A stretch of 64,000 bases of DNA from UBA1924 sp963976625. Its GTDB lineage: Bacteria; Planctomycetota; Phycisphaerae; Phycisphaerales; UBA1924. Made by a program: the position numbers and the translations under genes. Of this stretch, positions 1 to 9,479 are shown in pieces. The notes under the pieces are model-generated. The model was not told where the DNA came from, ran no database searches, and saw only the letters and a list, made by a program, of their open reading frames with translations. The stretch lies in the NCBI GenBank assembly GCA_963976625.1, contig CAXBLA010000004.1, positions 62,001 to 126,000 of the forward strand. Reading direction: 5' to 3'. The first letter of the stretch is position 1; every line of letters starts with the position of its first letter.

Positions 1-309
1 GTAGATCGGCTCCTCGCTCACCTTGAGAGTGATCATCTTGGCGAAGCCCATGACGGGGTGGAGCTTGATGATCTCGAACTCTTCGTTAGTGAGCTTGCCG
101 GGTTTTTGGAGGATGCAGTCCGGGATATCGAGCTTGCCCACATCATGCAGAGCCGCGGCCTGCGAGGCCAGGGCGATCATCTCGCGATCGGAGCGAAAAG
201 ACTCAAGCAGCGCGCGGGTATAGAGAACGACCCGCCAGGTGTGGGCGGCCGTGGAAAGGTCCTTGCGCTCGATCTGCTCGACGAGTCCTTGGATCTGCTC
301 TGGTGACAT
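1..309 (-). CDS. HD-GYP domain protein, partial (C-terminal part beyond the window)
   Basis: The minus strand reads an open frame from the ATG at 309 to base 1 with no stop, so only the first 103 codons are inside the window. Around residues 48-52 it shows HDVGK, followed by LDIPDCILQKPGKLT and then EFEIIKLHP. This is the metal-binding HD region of HD-GYP domains, which hydrolyse cyclic di-GMP. The usual GYP loop would lie past the window edge. A short helical lead-in precedes the HD motif and no receiver domain is visible, so this may be a stand-alone HD-GYP protein. The thioredoxin-like gene lies 43 bases upstream on the same strand and could be co-transcribed. Confidence 0.8.
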   Translation of the reverse strand, partial: MSPEQIQGLVEQIERKDLSTAAHTWRVVLYTRALLESFRSDREMIALASQAAALHDVGKLDIPDCILQKPGKLTNEEFEIIKLHPVMGFAKMITLKVSEEPIY

Positions 310-352
310 CGGGCTCCTTCATGGGCCAGCTCCGGCATGAGCCCGCTCTGAC

Positions 353-907
353 TCAGTCTTCGCTCGTCCACTTGATCGAACAGCCCATGCTGGCGATTTG
401 TTCCTCGGGGCCTTTGCCCGTCGCAATCACCTGGCGCATGGCATTGAGCAGCTCGGGGACGCGTCCCTTGGCATCGCCCATCCCGGCGCTGTCAAGGCGC
501 CCGCGGTACTGAAGCTGGGCGTCCTTGTTGAATCCGAAGAAATCGGGCGTGCACACCGCGTTGTACGCCTTGCCGACCGACTGATCCTCGTCGATCAGAT
601 ACGGAAAATCGAAGTTGTGCTCCTTGACGAAGAGCTTCATGTTGGCGGGCGAATCCGCCGGGACCGCGTGGTAGTCGTTGGACATCACCGCGAGCACATT
701 GATCCCCTCGTCTTTGAGCACCTTTGCATCCGCGGCCAGTCGGTCCGCAACGGCTTTGACATAGGGACAGTGGTTGCAGATGAAGGCGATAAGTAGGCCG
801 TGCTCACCGATCTGTTCCCAGCAGGTGAACTCTTGGCCGTCGGGATCGCGGAGGGTAAAGTCCGGGGCGTTCCATCCAAAATCGCACAGGGGGGTGTTGA
901 GCAGCAT
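353..907 (-). CDS. Thioredoxin-like redoxin (AhpC/TSA type) with CNHC motif
   Basis: 184 residues with a thioredoxin-fold layout. APDFTLRDPDGQEFT near the N terminus is typical of AhpC/TSA-family proteins. Residues 44-47 are C-N-H-C in the context AFICNHCPYVK, the expected place for a peroxidatic or disulfide pair. A later VCTPDFFGFN segment supplies the cis-Pro-region strand. No signal peptide is seen, so the protein is probably cytoplasmic. The family (thioredoxin family protein, redoxin) is common in Planctomycetes and cyanobacteria and is thought to reduce peroxides or disulfides. The physiological substrate cannot be read from the sequence. Confidence 0.85.
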   Translation of the reverse strand: MLLNTPLCDFGWNAPDFTLRDPDGQEFTCWEQIGEHGLLIAFICNHCPYVKAVADRLAADAKVLKDEGINVLAVMSNDYHAVPADSPANMKLFVKEHNFDFPYLIDEDQSVGKAYNAVCTPDFFGFNKDAQLQYRGRLDSAGMGDAKGRVPELLNAMRQVIATGKGPEEQIASMGCSIKWTSED

Positions 908-1245
908 GGGGTGGTCTCCGTGAGTGGATCGTGTCGGGATTCTCGATAGATTCTATCTGATAACAGTTCGGTTCGCGGGGCAAACCAGCAGGCGGGCGCC
1001 TTTATTGCGTTCTCGGCTCTGCCGGCCGGTTTGGCGGCGTCTCTCTGTGCTTTGGGCGATCATGCCAGTATCCATAGAGGCGGAGCGGAGCGCTTCTGAC
1101 GAGCACATGTGGAAGCGAAGCATGAGATCCAGCGGCGGATTGCACGGCGAATGCTGTGCATTTTCTATGGGTGCTCGCCAGCATTGCACGCGCTGTCTCT
1201 TTAGAATATCCGGTTGAACGCCCCGCTACTTGTGAAAGGCACGCA
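908..1245. other. Intergenic region, no gene recognised
   Basis: This 338-base gap separates the divergently transcribed thioredoxin-like gene and zntB. Short open frames on both strands lack ribosome-binding sites and protein-like composition. It presumably carries the promoters of both neighbours, but I cannot assign clear -35/-10 boxes. Confidence 0.5.
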
Positions 1246-2211
1246 ATGGTTGACCAAGAGAGACCGATCCAAGCATTCAGGCTCGATGAGACTCGCCCGA
1301 TCGAGTGGGCACCCGATCAGGCGTGGACGCCGTCGCAGGGCGATTTCTGGTTTCACCTCAACCGCAACTCGGAGCCGAGCAAGGCGTGGCTGATCGAGCA
1401 CTCCGGGCTGGCCGAGCATATCTGCACGAGTCTCTTGGCGAGCTCGACGCGTCCGCGTCTTGAGATCAACGAAGATGGATTGCTGCTGATCCTGCGCGGG
1501 GTGAACCTCAACGAGCAGGCGGAACCATCGGACATGATCTCGCTGCGGATCTGGATCGACGAGCACCGCCTGATCTCGATCGAGCGTGAGCGGTTCCGCT
1601 CGGTCGCCGAGATCGCTGAGGGGCTGTCGCATCACGATGGGCCGCGCTCGACGGGTTCGTTGCTGGTGCTCATTTTGAGCAAAATGGGCGACAAAATCGG
1701 GCCGATCGTCGATGAGATCAGCGAGCGTCTCGACCTGCTCGAGGACCAGATCCTGAGCCCGGACTTTGTTGATGATCGCAACGAGCTGATGCTGCTTCGT
1801 CAGCGGGCCATCATGCTGTATCGGCATATCAAGCCGCAGACGGATGTGCTGATCGATCTGAGTCGGCTCGATCACGATCTGTTCGACCGAATACACTTGC
1901 GTTCATTCCATGAAGCCGTCAACCGGAATCAGCGGTTTGTCGAAGAGCTCGAAGCCTCGAAAAGCCGGATGCAGGTGCTCCAGGATGAGCTAGCGAACCA
2001 GCTCTCGGCCCAGATGAATCGTCGGATGTACGCCGTCTCGCTGATCGCGACGATCCTGCTGCCCATGTCGATCCTTACAGGTCTCCTCGGGATCAATGTC
2101 GGGGGCATCCCCCTGGCCCAATCGCCCCTTGGATTCACCATCGTGTGCATTGTGCTCGTCGCCATGGGCTTCTTTGGTGTGTGGATCGCGCGCAAGATCG
2201 ATTGGCTCTAG
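1246..2211 (+). CDS. zntB: ZntB/CorA-type divalent cation transporter
   Basis: 321 residues from the ATG at 1246. The frame stays open upstream to 1156, but the earlier part does not resemble the family. The protein has a long soluble cytoplasmic N domain ending in a helix that leads into two C-terminal transmembrane segments. The loop between them reads TGLLGINVGGIPL. The GxN signature is GIN, as in ZntB zinc transporters, rather than the GMN of CorA magnesium channels. In this family a pentamer forms the pore in the inner membrane. The gene is convergent with the mscS-type gene, with only 23 bases between the stops. Zinc specificity is inferred from the motif only. Confidence 0.85.
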   Translation: MVDQERPIQAFRLDETRPIEWAPDQAWTPSQGDFWFHLNRNSEPSKAWLIEHSGLAEHICTSLLASSTRPRLEINEDGLLLILRGVNLNEQAEPSDMISLRIWIDEHRLISIERERFRSVAEIAEGLSHHDGPRSTGSLLVLILSKMGDKIGPIVDEISERLDLLEDQILSPDFVDDRNELMLLRQRAIMLYRHIKPQTDVLIDLSRLDHDLFDRIHLRSFHEAVNRNQRFVEELEASKSRMQVLQDELANQLSAQMNRRMYAVSLIATILLPMSILTGLLGINVGGIPLAQSPLGFTIVCIVLVAMGFFGVWIARKIDWL

Positions 2212-2234
2212 CGACTGGTATCGAAGCCGATCGG

Positions 2235-5200
2235 TCATTTTTTCTTGGTCTTCTCGGCGTCGACAACAGGCGAAGCCTTTGAGCTCAACTCTGAGCCCTG
2301 TCCGGTTTCTTCTGAGCTGGCGATGAGCTTGCTCAGATCCCCGATCGAACGCACATGTAGATCGCGCTGCGGGAACGCGATCTCGATCCCTTCCTTGCCG
2401 AAGCTCTTGAAGATGTCTCTGTTGATCTCGTTGCGGACGGGGACATAAAAATCAATGTGCGGGATAAACACCCTCAGCTCGAAGTTGAGCGTGCTGTCGC
2501 CGAAGTCCTTGAAGAGCACCCGAGGCTCAGGATCGGCGAGCACGGTCGCGTTGCGTTTGGCGATTTTGAGCAGCAGGCGTTCGACCTTGTCGATATCCGA
2601 GGAGTAGCTCACGCCCACCTCGATCTTGATCCGGAGCACCGGATCGGTGAGGCTCCAGTTGATCACCTCGCCGGTGATGAAGGTCTTGTTGGGGATGACG
2701 AGCTCTTTGCGGTCCCAGTCGGAGATGGTCGTCGCCCGCATGCGGATGCGCATGACCGTGCCGCTCACGCCCCCGACCGTGACGGTGTCGCCGAGCCGGA
2801 TCGGGCGCTCGGCCAAGATAATGAGCCCCGATACAAAGTTGGCGAAGATCTCCTGGAGCCCGAACGCGAGCCCGAAGGTCAACGCCGCGGCCAGCCACTG
2901 CACATTGGACCACGAGATCCCGACCGCTTTGAACGCCACGAGGATGCCGGCGATCGCGATCAGATAACGCAGCACGGTGCTGAGCGCATATCGGCTCCCG
3001 GCATCGAGCGGGAGACGCTGGAGCACCACGATCTCGATGAGCCCGGGGATGTTCCTGAACGCGATCCAGGTCGCGATCAGCACAATAAGCGAGAACCCGA
3101 TATCCGCGAGGGTGATTGAGACCAACTCATCGCTCTCGATCTCTGGCTTGGGTGACTCGCCCGAGGAGGGAGCCATCACGGGCAAAGTGGGCTTGATATC
3201 CTTTGAACTCTGTCCATTCGAGCCCTGCCCGTTCGTCCCTTGGCCGTTCGAAGATCCGCCCGAGCCATCGGGTGTGCTGGTTGCGTTCGAAGTTGTCTGC
3301 GTATACACAGACCCCTCGCCCGCGGAATCGAGCTGGATCACGCGCACACTCGGCCAGACCTGCACGCGATCGAACATCCGCAACGCGGGCAGGGCCTGGG
3401 CCCAGATCAGGAACAGCCCGAGGACGGCCGACACCACGATCGAGGTGTGGAAGATCTGCTTGGTCTGCTCGCTGAGTGCGGGCAGGTCGATCTTCTCTTC
3501 GTCGATGCTCACGGAGGGAAGGTCCGAAGATTCGCCGGTGCTGGCCTGCTTGGTCTCCGCGTCGGACTCGGCCTGGGCGCGCCGGCGTTTGGCGTCCTCC
3601 ACGGCCACACGCCGACGGGCGACATAAAGCCAGCGATGCAGGATCTCGTTAGAGACGACGAGCACAAGCGTGAGGATGAGTGATTGCTCAAGTCGCGTTT
3701 GGAGCTGGAGGGCAGTGTAATGGAACCCGAGCCAGCTGAGTATCGCAAACACCATCGGCAGCGTCACCGCCAGCAGGTACCAGATATAACGAAGACGGTA
3801 GATCCAGCCCCCGGCGTTGTGCTCGATATAGCGTGCCAGCACCGCCCCCTGCGGGCGCAGCACACGGTGGAGGAAAATGGTCAGGATGAAAAGCTCGAGC
3901 GTGAAGAGCACCCGCCCGAGCGAAGCGTTGGCGGCTTCATCGCCGGCGGAATCGATCGCGGTGACGAACAACACCAGCGGCACGATCGTCGGGATGAACC
4001 AGCGCAGGTTTTTGCGGATCAGACGGGCCGAATCCTTGGACCATTTGAAGTGGGCGATCCCGAGCCCGCCCGGACGCAGGAGGTGACGGAAGAACGCCAG
4101 AGGATACAAGAAAAACGCGGCGGCGAAGAGCCCCGTGCCCATCGCTCGGATGATCTCGTGCTGGCCCTCAGGGGCTCGCAGCAGCCAGCCAAGCGAGCAC
4201 ATGAGCAGCGCGATGGGCGCCGCCATCAGCGCGGTGAGCAGCGCCGCGTAGACGGTGAATCGGAACGAATCCGTGGTGTACCGCGCGACGCGCTCGCCGA
4301 GCTCGCGGATCCAGGCGCAGCAACGCACGCTGAGCAGGAAGAACAGCACCAGGACCAGCCCCCACGCCGAGCCCCGCACCCATCGCGCCTCGAAGTACTC
4401 AACAGTGAGCGACCAGGCCCGCGTCCAGACGCTCGGGTCGATGAGCCATCGCACGGTGTGGTCGATCTCATTGATGCGTGGGCCCCGCCCGCTGTCGATG
4501 CTGCGGACCCAGAGGATCCGTTCTTCGATGAAAGCCCGGTATGATCCAGCGACCTCGCTGGTCTCGCGGAGCACGCTGTTGAGATCAACGAGATCGGCGA
4601 AGTTGTTCGACGCGTCGCGGATCAGCTTGTCAAGCAGATCACGGCGAGCCGCGGCCAGCTCACGAGCGACCTGGAGCAGCTCTGGGCGGGTGTCAACGGC
4701 GGGCGCGAGATCCGACGACGCCGCGGGCTGATCCGCCATCTGGGCGATCAGCGACTGGGCGATCTGATCAACATCCCCCGCGTCGATGCGCCGCTCCTGA
4801 AGCTCGATGAGCGTGTAGTCCAGATTGTCGAGCATACGCTGGGTCGAGTCGACGGCTTTGCGAAGCTCGCTGAGCTCGGGGATCGATTCGTACTGATGGC
4901 GGAGCAGCAGCCCGGTGGCCCGGTTGAGCCCCGAGGCGTTGAGCCGATTGCGGATGGAGGTGAACCGGGTGTTGAGATCGTTGAGCTCCGTACGGGCGCG
5001 TTCGAGCTGCTGGGCGTAGTTCTCGCTGGTCCCGTCTGTTGTTGGGGTGCCCACGAGGGTGTTGGCGAGCTTGACGGATTCATCGGCGTACTGCTTGAGC
5101 ACCGGGTGCTGGCGGGCGGCTTCGCGCCGGAGTTTGTTGGCTTCTTGCACCGTACGCTCGGCTTCGAGCTGGCGTTGATTCACGATGCTGTTCTGCCACG

Positions 5201-5960
5201 CCTCGACCAGGGCCTGGGCCTCGCTGGCGCGGCGCTGGGCGCGATCTCTGCGGGCGGGGAGCAGCTCTCTTCGCGCGTTGTAGCTCTCGAGCTCGGCGTT
5301 GATCGAATCGATCTCAGATTCGAGGGCCGCGATGTTCGACTGGTAGAGCGTGGTGCGGGCCTGGGCGATCTCGATGGGGGTCTCGGGGCTCACCCCGGGC
5401 GTGCCCGTGTTGCGGAGATCCGCCAGCTCCTGGCGTGCTTTGCTCAATCGCTCGGTGAGTTTGGTGCGTTGTTCGTCTCTCCGGGTGGTCTCGTCCTGGA
5501 GATCGGCGAGGTTCTGGCGGGCACCCTGGAGGGCGGCCGACGCCTGTGTGTGGAGCTGCTCGAGCTGGGCGAGGGTCGCCCCCGCGGGGACCTCGACGCC
5601 CGTAGTGCTCGGGGGCTGGCTGAGCTCGTCGCGGATCTTGGCGAGCTGCTGGGGGGCATCGTTCGTGAGCTGACGGAACTCGGAGGCTTTCTTGCCCGAC
5701 TCATTGGCCTTCTTGATCTGCTCGCTCGCGCTGCCCAAGAGCTCGATCGCGGCGGTCTTGGTGGTCTCGTCGATGTCTTGGGCGGCTCGCAGCTCGGTGA
5801 TCCGAGACTCGATCGCGCCCAGTGTCGGGGCGTCAGCCCGCGAGCCTGTCTGGGAGCCAGCTTGTGAACTGGCTTGGGAACTGGCCTGTGCGGCGGCTGG
5901 CGAAAAACACAGGATCAAAGAGAGCAAACCAGCAACGAGTAGACCGTGGAGAGATTTCAT
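2235..5960 (-). CDS. Large MscS/MscK-type mechanosensitive channel
   Basis: 1241 residues, much longer than minimal MscS (about 290) and close to MscK/KefA-type proteins. It begins with a signal peptide (hydrophobic run then AAAQASSQA). About 450 residues of Gln/Arg/Glu-rich coiled coil follow, as expected for the periplasmic MscS_porin-type domain. A series of transmembrane segments (roughly residues 530-960) comes next. A classical MscS core follows, containing FGLAFGLQEIFANFVSGLIIL, then LGDTVTVGGVSGTV and VIPNKTFITGEVINWS in the beta domain. A Ser/Gly/Asn/Gln-rich linker lies in a loop near residue 860. Such channels open under membrane tension to release solutes on osmotic downshock. The C-terminal tail is Lys-rich. 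Confidence 0.9.
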   Translation of the reverse strand: MKSLHGLLVAGLLSLILCFSPAAAQASSQASSQAGSQTGSRADAPTLGAIESRITELRAAQDIDETTKTAAIELLGSASEQIKKANESGKKASEFRQLTNDAPQQLAKIRDELSQPPSTTGVEVPAGATLAQLEQLHTQASAALQGARQNLADLQDETTRRDEQRTKLTERLSKARQELADLRNTGTPGVSPETPIEIAQARTTLYQSNIAALESEIDSINAELESYNARRELLPARRDRAQRRASEAQALVEAWQNSIVNQRQLEAERTVQEANKLRREAARQHPVLKQYADESVKLANTLVGTPTTDGTSENYAQQLERARTELNDLNTRFTSIRNRLNASGLNRATGLLLRHQYESIPELSELRKAVDSTQRMLDNLDYTLIELQERRIDAGDVDQIAQSLIAQMADQPAASSDLAPAVDTRPELLQVARELAAARRDLLDKLIRDASNNFADLVDLNSVLRETSEVAGSYRAFIEERILWVRSIDSGRGPRINEIDHTVRWLIDPSVWTRAWSLTVEYFEARWVRGSAWGLVLVLFFLLSVRCCAWIRELGERVARYTTDSFRFTVYAALLTALMAAPIALLMCSLGWLLRAPEGQHEIIRAMGTGLFAAAFFLYPLAFFRHLLRPGGLGIAHFKWSKDSARLIRKNLRWFIPTIVPLVLFVTAIDSAGDEAANASLGRVLFTLELFILTIFLHRVLRPQGAVLARYIEHNAGGWIYRLRYIWYLLAVTLPMVFAILSWLGFHYTALQLQTRLEQSLILTLVLVVSNEILHRWLYVARRRVAVEDAKRRRAQAESDAETKQASTGESSDLPSVSIDEEKIDLPALSEQTKQIFHTSIVVSAVLGLFLIWAQALPALRMFDRVQVWPSVRVIQLDSAGEGSVYTQTTSNATSTPDGSGGSSNGQGTNGQGSNGQSSKDIKPTLPVMAPSSGESPKPEIESDELVSITLADIGFSLIVLIATWIAFRNIPGLIEIVVLQRLPLDAGSRYALSTVLRYLIAIAGILVAFKAVGISWSNVQWLAAALTFGLAFGLQEIFANFVSGLIILAERPIRLGDTVTVGGVSGTVMRIRMRATTISDWDRKELVIPNKTFITGEVINWSLTDPVLRIKIEVGVSYSSDIDKVERLLLKIAKRNATVLADPEPRVLFKDFGDSTLNFELRVFIPHIDFYVPVRNEINRDIFKSFGKEGIEIAFPQRDLHVRSIGDLSKLIASSEETGQGSELSSKASPVVDAEKTKKK

Positions 5961-6069
5961 ACCCGGATTATAGCGTCGATCGAATCCTCGCTATCGGGGC
6001 GTGGTCGATTGAGACTCACTATACTCGGGTGCGCGATGGACCGGGCTCGTCGCGGTGCGGGAGCCATGC

Positions 6070-7089
6070 ATGCCAGAGCGATTAATACAGATATTGGTCC
6101 CAGAAGAAGACCGGGCAGAAATCGAAGACTTTGCCTGCGAGCACGGGTTGTGCGTGCTCGGCGGGCCAGCGGATCAGCCCCTGCACGCCATCGAGCTGCT
6201 TGTCCAAGCCAACGAGGTCGAGGGCGTGATCGACGCGGCGACGCCCATCCTCAAACGCACCGAGCACGCCCGCCTGGTTGTGCTCGCCGTCGAGGCGTCC
6301 TATCCACGCATCGAGAAAGAAGAAGAGAAAGACAATAACGGGGACGCGGACGAAGACGGATCCAAGTCAAAGAAATCACCCGCCCGGATCAGCCGCGACG
6401 AGCTCTACGCGGATGTCAACGAATTCGCCGAGATCAGCTGGACCTTCGTGATCATGACGGTGCTCTCGAGCATCGTCGCCGCGGTTGGTTTCTCACGCAA
6501 CAGCCCCGCGGTGATCATCGGCGCGATGGTCATCGCCCCGCTGCTCGGGCCCAACATGGCACTGGCGTTGGCGACGACCCTGGGCGATACAAAACTCGCG
6601 TTCCGATCGCTGCGGACCAACGCGATCGGGGTTTCCATTGCGATCGTGACCGGAGCGGTGTCCGGGCTGATCTGGCCTTTGGATACCGCGAGCAATGAGA
6701 TCGCCTTGCGGACCAATAGCTCCTTCGGCGAGATTGCATTGGCGCTCGTCACCGGGATCGCCGGGGCGTTGGCAGTCTCGACGGGGGTGGCGAGTTCGCT
6801 CGTCGGCGTGATGGTCGCGGTCGCGCTGTTGCCGCCCATCATCATCGCGTCGATGCTCGCGGTGCAGGGTTCGATCGGGCACGCGGGCGATGCGCTCCTG
6901 CTCCTGGCGATCAATGTGATCTGCCTCAACCTGGCGAGCGTGCTGACCTTCCGGGCCAAGGGGATCCGCCCGAGCTCGTGGTGGGAAGCCGAGCGGGCGA
7001 AGAAATCGACCCGGATCGCCATGATCGGCTGGTTTGCACTCTTGGGCATGGTGATCGGGTTGGTGTGGTACACCAAGCTGCTGGGCTAA
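6070..7089 (+). CDS. DUF389 (TIGR00341-type) membrane protein
   Basis: 339 residues from the ATG at 6070; a GTG 15 bases earlier is possible. The N-terminal 120 residues are soluble and end in a charged linker (EKEEEKDNNGDADEDGSKSKK). Then come about six transmembrane helices with VIIGAMVIAPLLGPNMALAL, the family hallmark, and a Gly-rich LAVSTGVASSLVGVMVAVALLPP stretch. This family is widespread but has no established biochemical function, so I call only the family. It is divergent from the mscS-type gene (109-base shared promoter region). Confidence 0.85.
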   Translation: MPERLIQILVPEEDRAEIEDFACEHGLCVLGGPADQPLHAIELLVQANEVEGVIDAATPILKRTEHARLVVLAVEASYPRIEKEEEKDNNGDADEDGSKSKKSPARISRDELYADVNEFAEISWTFVIMTVLSSIVAAVGFSRNSPAVIIGAMVIAPLLGPNMALALATTLGDTKLAFRSLRTNAIGVSIAIVTGAVSGLIWPLDTASNEIALRTNSSFGEIALALVTGIAGALAVSTGVASSLVGVMVAVALLPPIIIASMLAVQGSIGHAGDALLLLAINVICLNLASVLTFRAKGIRPSSWWEAERAKKSTRIAMIGWFALLGMVIGLVWYTKLLG

Positions 7090-7118
7090 TCCAGATCGAT
7101 CTGGCCGGGCAACTTGCT

Positions 7119-7146
7119 TCAATCAACTTGGCTCAATCAACTTGGC
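7119..7146. repeat. Two-copy 14-bp tandem repeat at a convergent gene end
   Basis: TCAATCAACTTGGC occurs twice back to back and ends immediately before the stop codon of the leftward deacylase gene. A small palindrome, CCAGATCGATCTGG, lies just upstream at 7091-7104. It may contribute to termination between the convergent genes, but no T-run follows. Confidence 0.7.
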
Positions 7147-8274
7147 TCAGTCGTGACCCGCTTCAGAATCGGTGATGCGGACATTCCGCGCTAGGTCTTC
7201 GCGGACACGATGGTGCAGCGCGTTGTCATCGAGCTTGTCCACGGCGATCTCGACCTTCTTGAGCACACCCCGCTTGGGATAGGCGAGATGGCAGATCGGA
7301 TCGCCCGGCGCCACCGACGGCAGGGTCGTCATGCCGATGACCACGCCGCTACGGGGGGAAAGGATGACATTCTGCTCGTCGCCCATCAAGTCGGTATTGG
7401 TCGCCAGCGGCTGGTCCTTGTCGACGATATCACCGGGCGAGATATGGAACTCCAGAAACCCGCCCTGGGCGGCGCGGATCCACTTGGTGGTCTTGGTCTC
7501 GATGCGGAAAGCGGGCTTGGTGGGTTTGCCCTCGATCATGCCCAGCGAACGCAGGCAGTTGCGAATGCCGCGGAGTGCATACTCGACGACGCCGGGCTCG
7601 ACCTTCCAGATCTCGCCGGCTTCGAGGATCAGCGTGTGGCACCCGGCCTTACAAGCACTGGCGCGCAGCGAGCCCTTGGGCCCCTTGCTGTCGATGATCA
7701 CCTCGGCCCCAAAGGCCCGCGCGAGCTTGGCGAGCGGCTCATTGGTGAGGTCCGCGCGGACATTGGGGAAGTTGGTCCGGCGCACCGCCGCGGTGTGCAG
7801 GTCGATGCAGTAGTCACACCGCTTGATGATTTGATCGAACACCGAGCGGGCCATCCGGGCCGCGACGCTGCCGTCCTTGGATCCGGGGAAACTCCGGTTG
7901 AGGTCTCGCCGATCCGGGAGGTAGCGTGAGTGGCGCTCGAACCCGAGCATATTGATCACCGGCACCAGCACGAGGGTGCCCGCGTTGAGCTCGAAAGGTC
8001 GCTCGCGGATGATGTGGCGGATGGTCCCGGTGCCGTTGATCTCGTCGCCGTGCACAGCCGCGGTGATCGCGACGGTCGGGCCCGGCTCTTTGCCCCGCCA
8101 GATATGCACCGGGATCGAGACATCGTTGCCCGTGTATCCCTCAGAGATCACCATCGAGTTGGACACATGGGCGCACGGCTGCACATCGATCCCGAACCAG
8201 TTGTGATTCTCGGGGACTCTGCTTTGATGTGGGCTCGAGCTTTGAATTTGAGGGTGAATTAGATCATCGCTCAT
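7147..8274 (-). CDS. Succinylglutamate desuccinylase/aspartoacylase-family deacylase
   Basis: 375 residues. The zinc-carboxypeptidase-like fold of this M14-related family is indicated by ITAAVHGDEINGTG (zinc His and Glu), RDLNRSFPG, and CIDLHTAAV (second zinc His). A C-terminal beta domain follows (AAQGGFLEFHISPGDIVDKDQPLA), resembling the barrel domain of predicted deacylases. Its ATG overlaps the rimK stop by four bases (ATGA, 8271-8274), so it is the third gene of a translationally coupled operon behind rimK. By context it may trim or recycle amino-acyl or glutamyl-type modifications made by RimK; that is inference. No signal peptide is visible. Confidence 0.85.
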   Translation of the reverse strand: MSDDLIHPQIQSSSPHQSRVPENHNWFGIDVQPCAHVSNSMVISEGYTGNDVSIPVHIWRGKEPGPTVAITAAVHGDEINGTGTIRHIIRERPFELNAGTLVLVPVINMLGFERHSRYLPDRRDLNRSFPGSKDGSVAARMARSVFDQIIKRCDYCIDLHTAAVRRTNFPNVRADLTNEPLAKLARAFGAEVIIDSKGPKGSLRASACKAGCHTLILEAGEIWKVEPGVVEYALRGIRNCLRSLGMIEGKPTKPAFRIETKTTKWIRAAQGGFLEFHISPGDIVDKDQPLATNTDLMGDEQNVILSPRSGVVIGMTTLPSVAPGDPICHLAYPKRGVLKKVEIAVDKLDDNALHHRVREDLARNVRITDSEAGHD

Positions 8275-9479
8275 TCGGTCGCTTCCAGTTCTTCGATCAG
8301 GTGCGGGTCAAGCTTCTTGGCTTTGGCCTTGCGCTTGCGCTGTTTCTTGGCGGGGATCAGGTCGCGCATCGCGTCGAGCTTGCCGTAGCAGAGCAGACGA
8401 TCGTCGGCTTCGAGCACGCGCGTGCCCTTGGGGTTCGAGATCACATTGATCCCCTGGTGCACATTGAGCACTGTAAAATCACGATCGCGAAGCCCCGAAT
8501 CGATGATGGTCTTGCCCACCAGCTCGGAGCCCTCGGGGATCACAATCTCCGCGACGCCCACGCCCTTGGAAACCGTCAGGCGTTGGCGGACATCGATCTC
8601 GGGGAAATCGACCTGGCTGGCCATGTAATCAACAATCGCGCCCGCGATATCGAGATCGGTCGCCCCCTCGATGCCTTCGAGCCCGGGCGAGGAGTTGACC
8701 TCCATCACCTGCGGGCCATCGTTGCCCTCGAGCATATCAACGCCCGCGACACGCAGACCCATGATCTGCGCAGCCCGCACGGCGGTCTCTTGGTACTCCT
8801 TGGGCAACTCAACGCGTTCGGTCTTGCCCCCACGGTGGACATTGCTGCGGAACTCGTCGCCCTGGGCGACGCGGCGCATCGACGCGACGACGGTGTCGCC
8901 GATCACGAAGGCGCGGATGTCCTTGCCCTTGCTCTCGCGGACGAAGCGCTGGACGAGCACATTCTGTTTGGCGTTCTGGAGCGTCTCGATAATCCCCTCG
9001 GCTACCTTGGTCGTCTCGGCCAAGATCACACCCACGCCCTGCGTGCCTTCAAGGATCTTGATGACCACTGGTGCTCCACCCAGGCGTGCAATCGCCGGGA
9101 GCACATCGGCGCGATCGCGCACGAAAGTCGTGTGCGGGATCCCGATCGCGTGGCGGCTCAGGATCTGCATCGAGCGGAGCTTGTCGCGCGAGTTGGTGAT
9201 GCCGTTGGCGGTGTTGGGGGTGTAAATATCCATCTGCTCGAACTGGCGGACGACGGCCGTCCCGAAGTACGAGATCGATGCGCCGATCCGGGGGAGGACC
9301 GCGTCGTATTCGCTCAGAACCTTGGACCGGAAGTAGAGCTCGGGCTCGCCCTCTTCGAGTTCGAGCGTGAAGCGCAGGGTGTTGAGCACCTTGCAGTCAT
9401 GCCCTCGTTCGAGGGCGGCTTGCTTGAGCCGACGGGTGGAGTAGCAGCGTGGAGCGGTCGAGAGGATGCCGAGTTTCAT
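8271..9479 (-). CDS. rimK: RimK-type ATP-grasp ligase fused to a C-terminal RCK_C domain
   Basis: 402 residues from the ATG at 9479. The open frame continues far upstream, but MKLGILSTAPRCYSTRRL is the natural RimK start and the ATG overlaps the preceding gene's stop by four bases. Residues about 1-95 form the pre-ATP-grasp domain. About 100-290 is the ATP-grasp domain, with VVIKILEGTQGVGV and the metal-binding QVMEVNSSPGLEGIE. RimK proteins ligate glutamate or related amino acids to the C terminus of a protein (ribosomal protein S6 in enterobacteria). Residues about 302-375 match the RCK_C/TrkA_C pattern (EGSELVGKTIIDSGLRDRD), a ligand-sensing domain normally found on K+ channels. A Lys/Arg-rich tail follows. 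Confidence 0.88.
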   Translation of the reverse strand: MKLGILSTAPRCYSTRRLKQAALERGHDCKVLNTLRFTLELEEGEPELYFRSKVLSEYDAVLPRIGASISYFGTAVVRQFEQMDIYTPNTANGITNSRDKLRSMQILSRHAIGIPHTTFVRDRADVLPAIARLGGAPVVIKILEGTQGVGVILAETTKVAEGIIETLQNAKQNVLVQRFVRESKGKDIRAFVIGDTVVASMRRVAQGDEFRSNVHRGGKTERVELPKEYQETAVRAAQIMGLRVAGVDMLEGNDGPQVMEVNSSPGLEGIEGATDLDIAGAIVDYMASQVDFPEIDVRQRLTVSKGVGVAEIVIPEGSELVGKTIIDSGLRDRDFTVLNVHQGINVISNPKGTRVLEADDRLLCYGKLDAMRDLIPAKKQRKRKAKAKKLDPHLIEELEATE

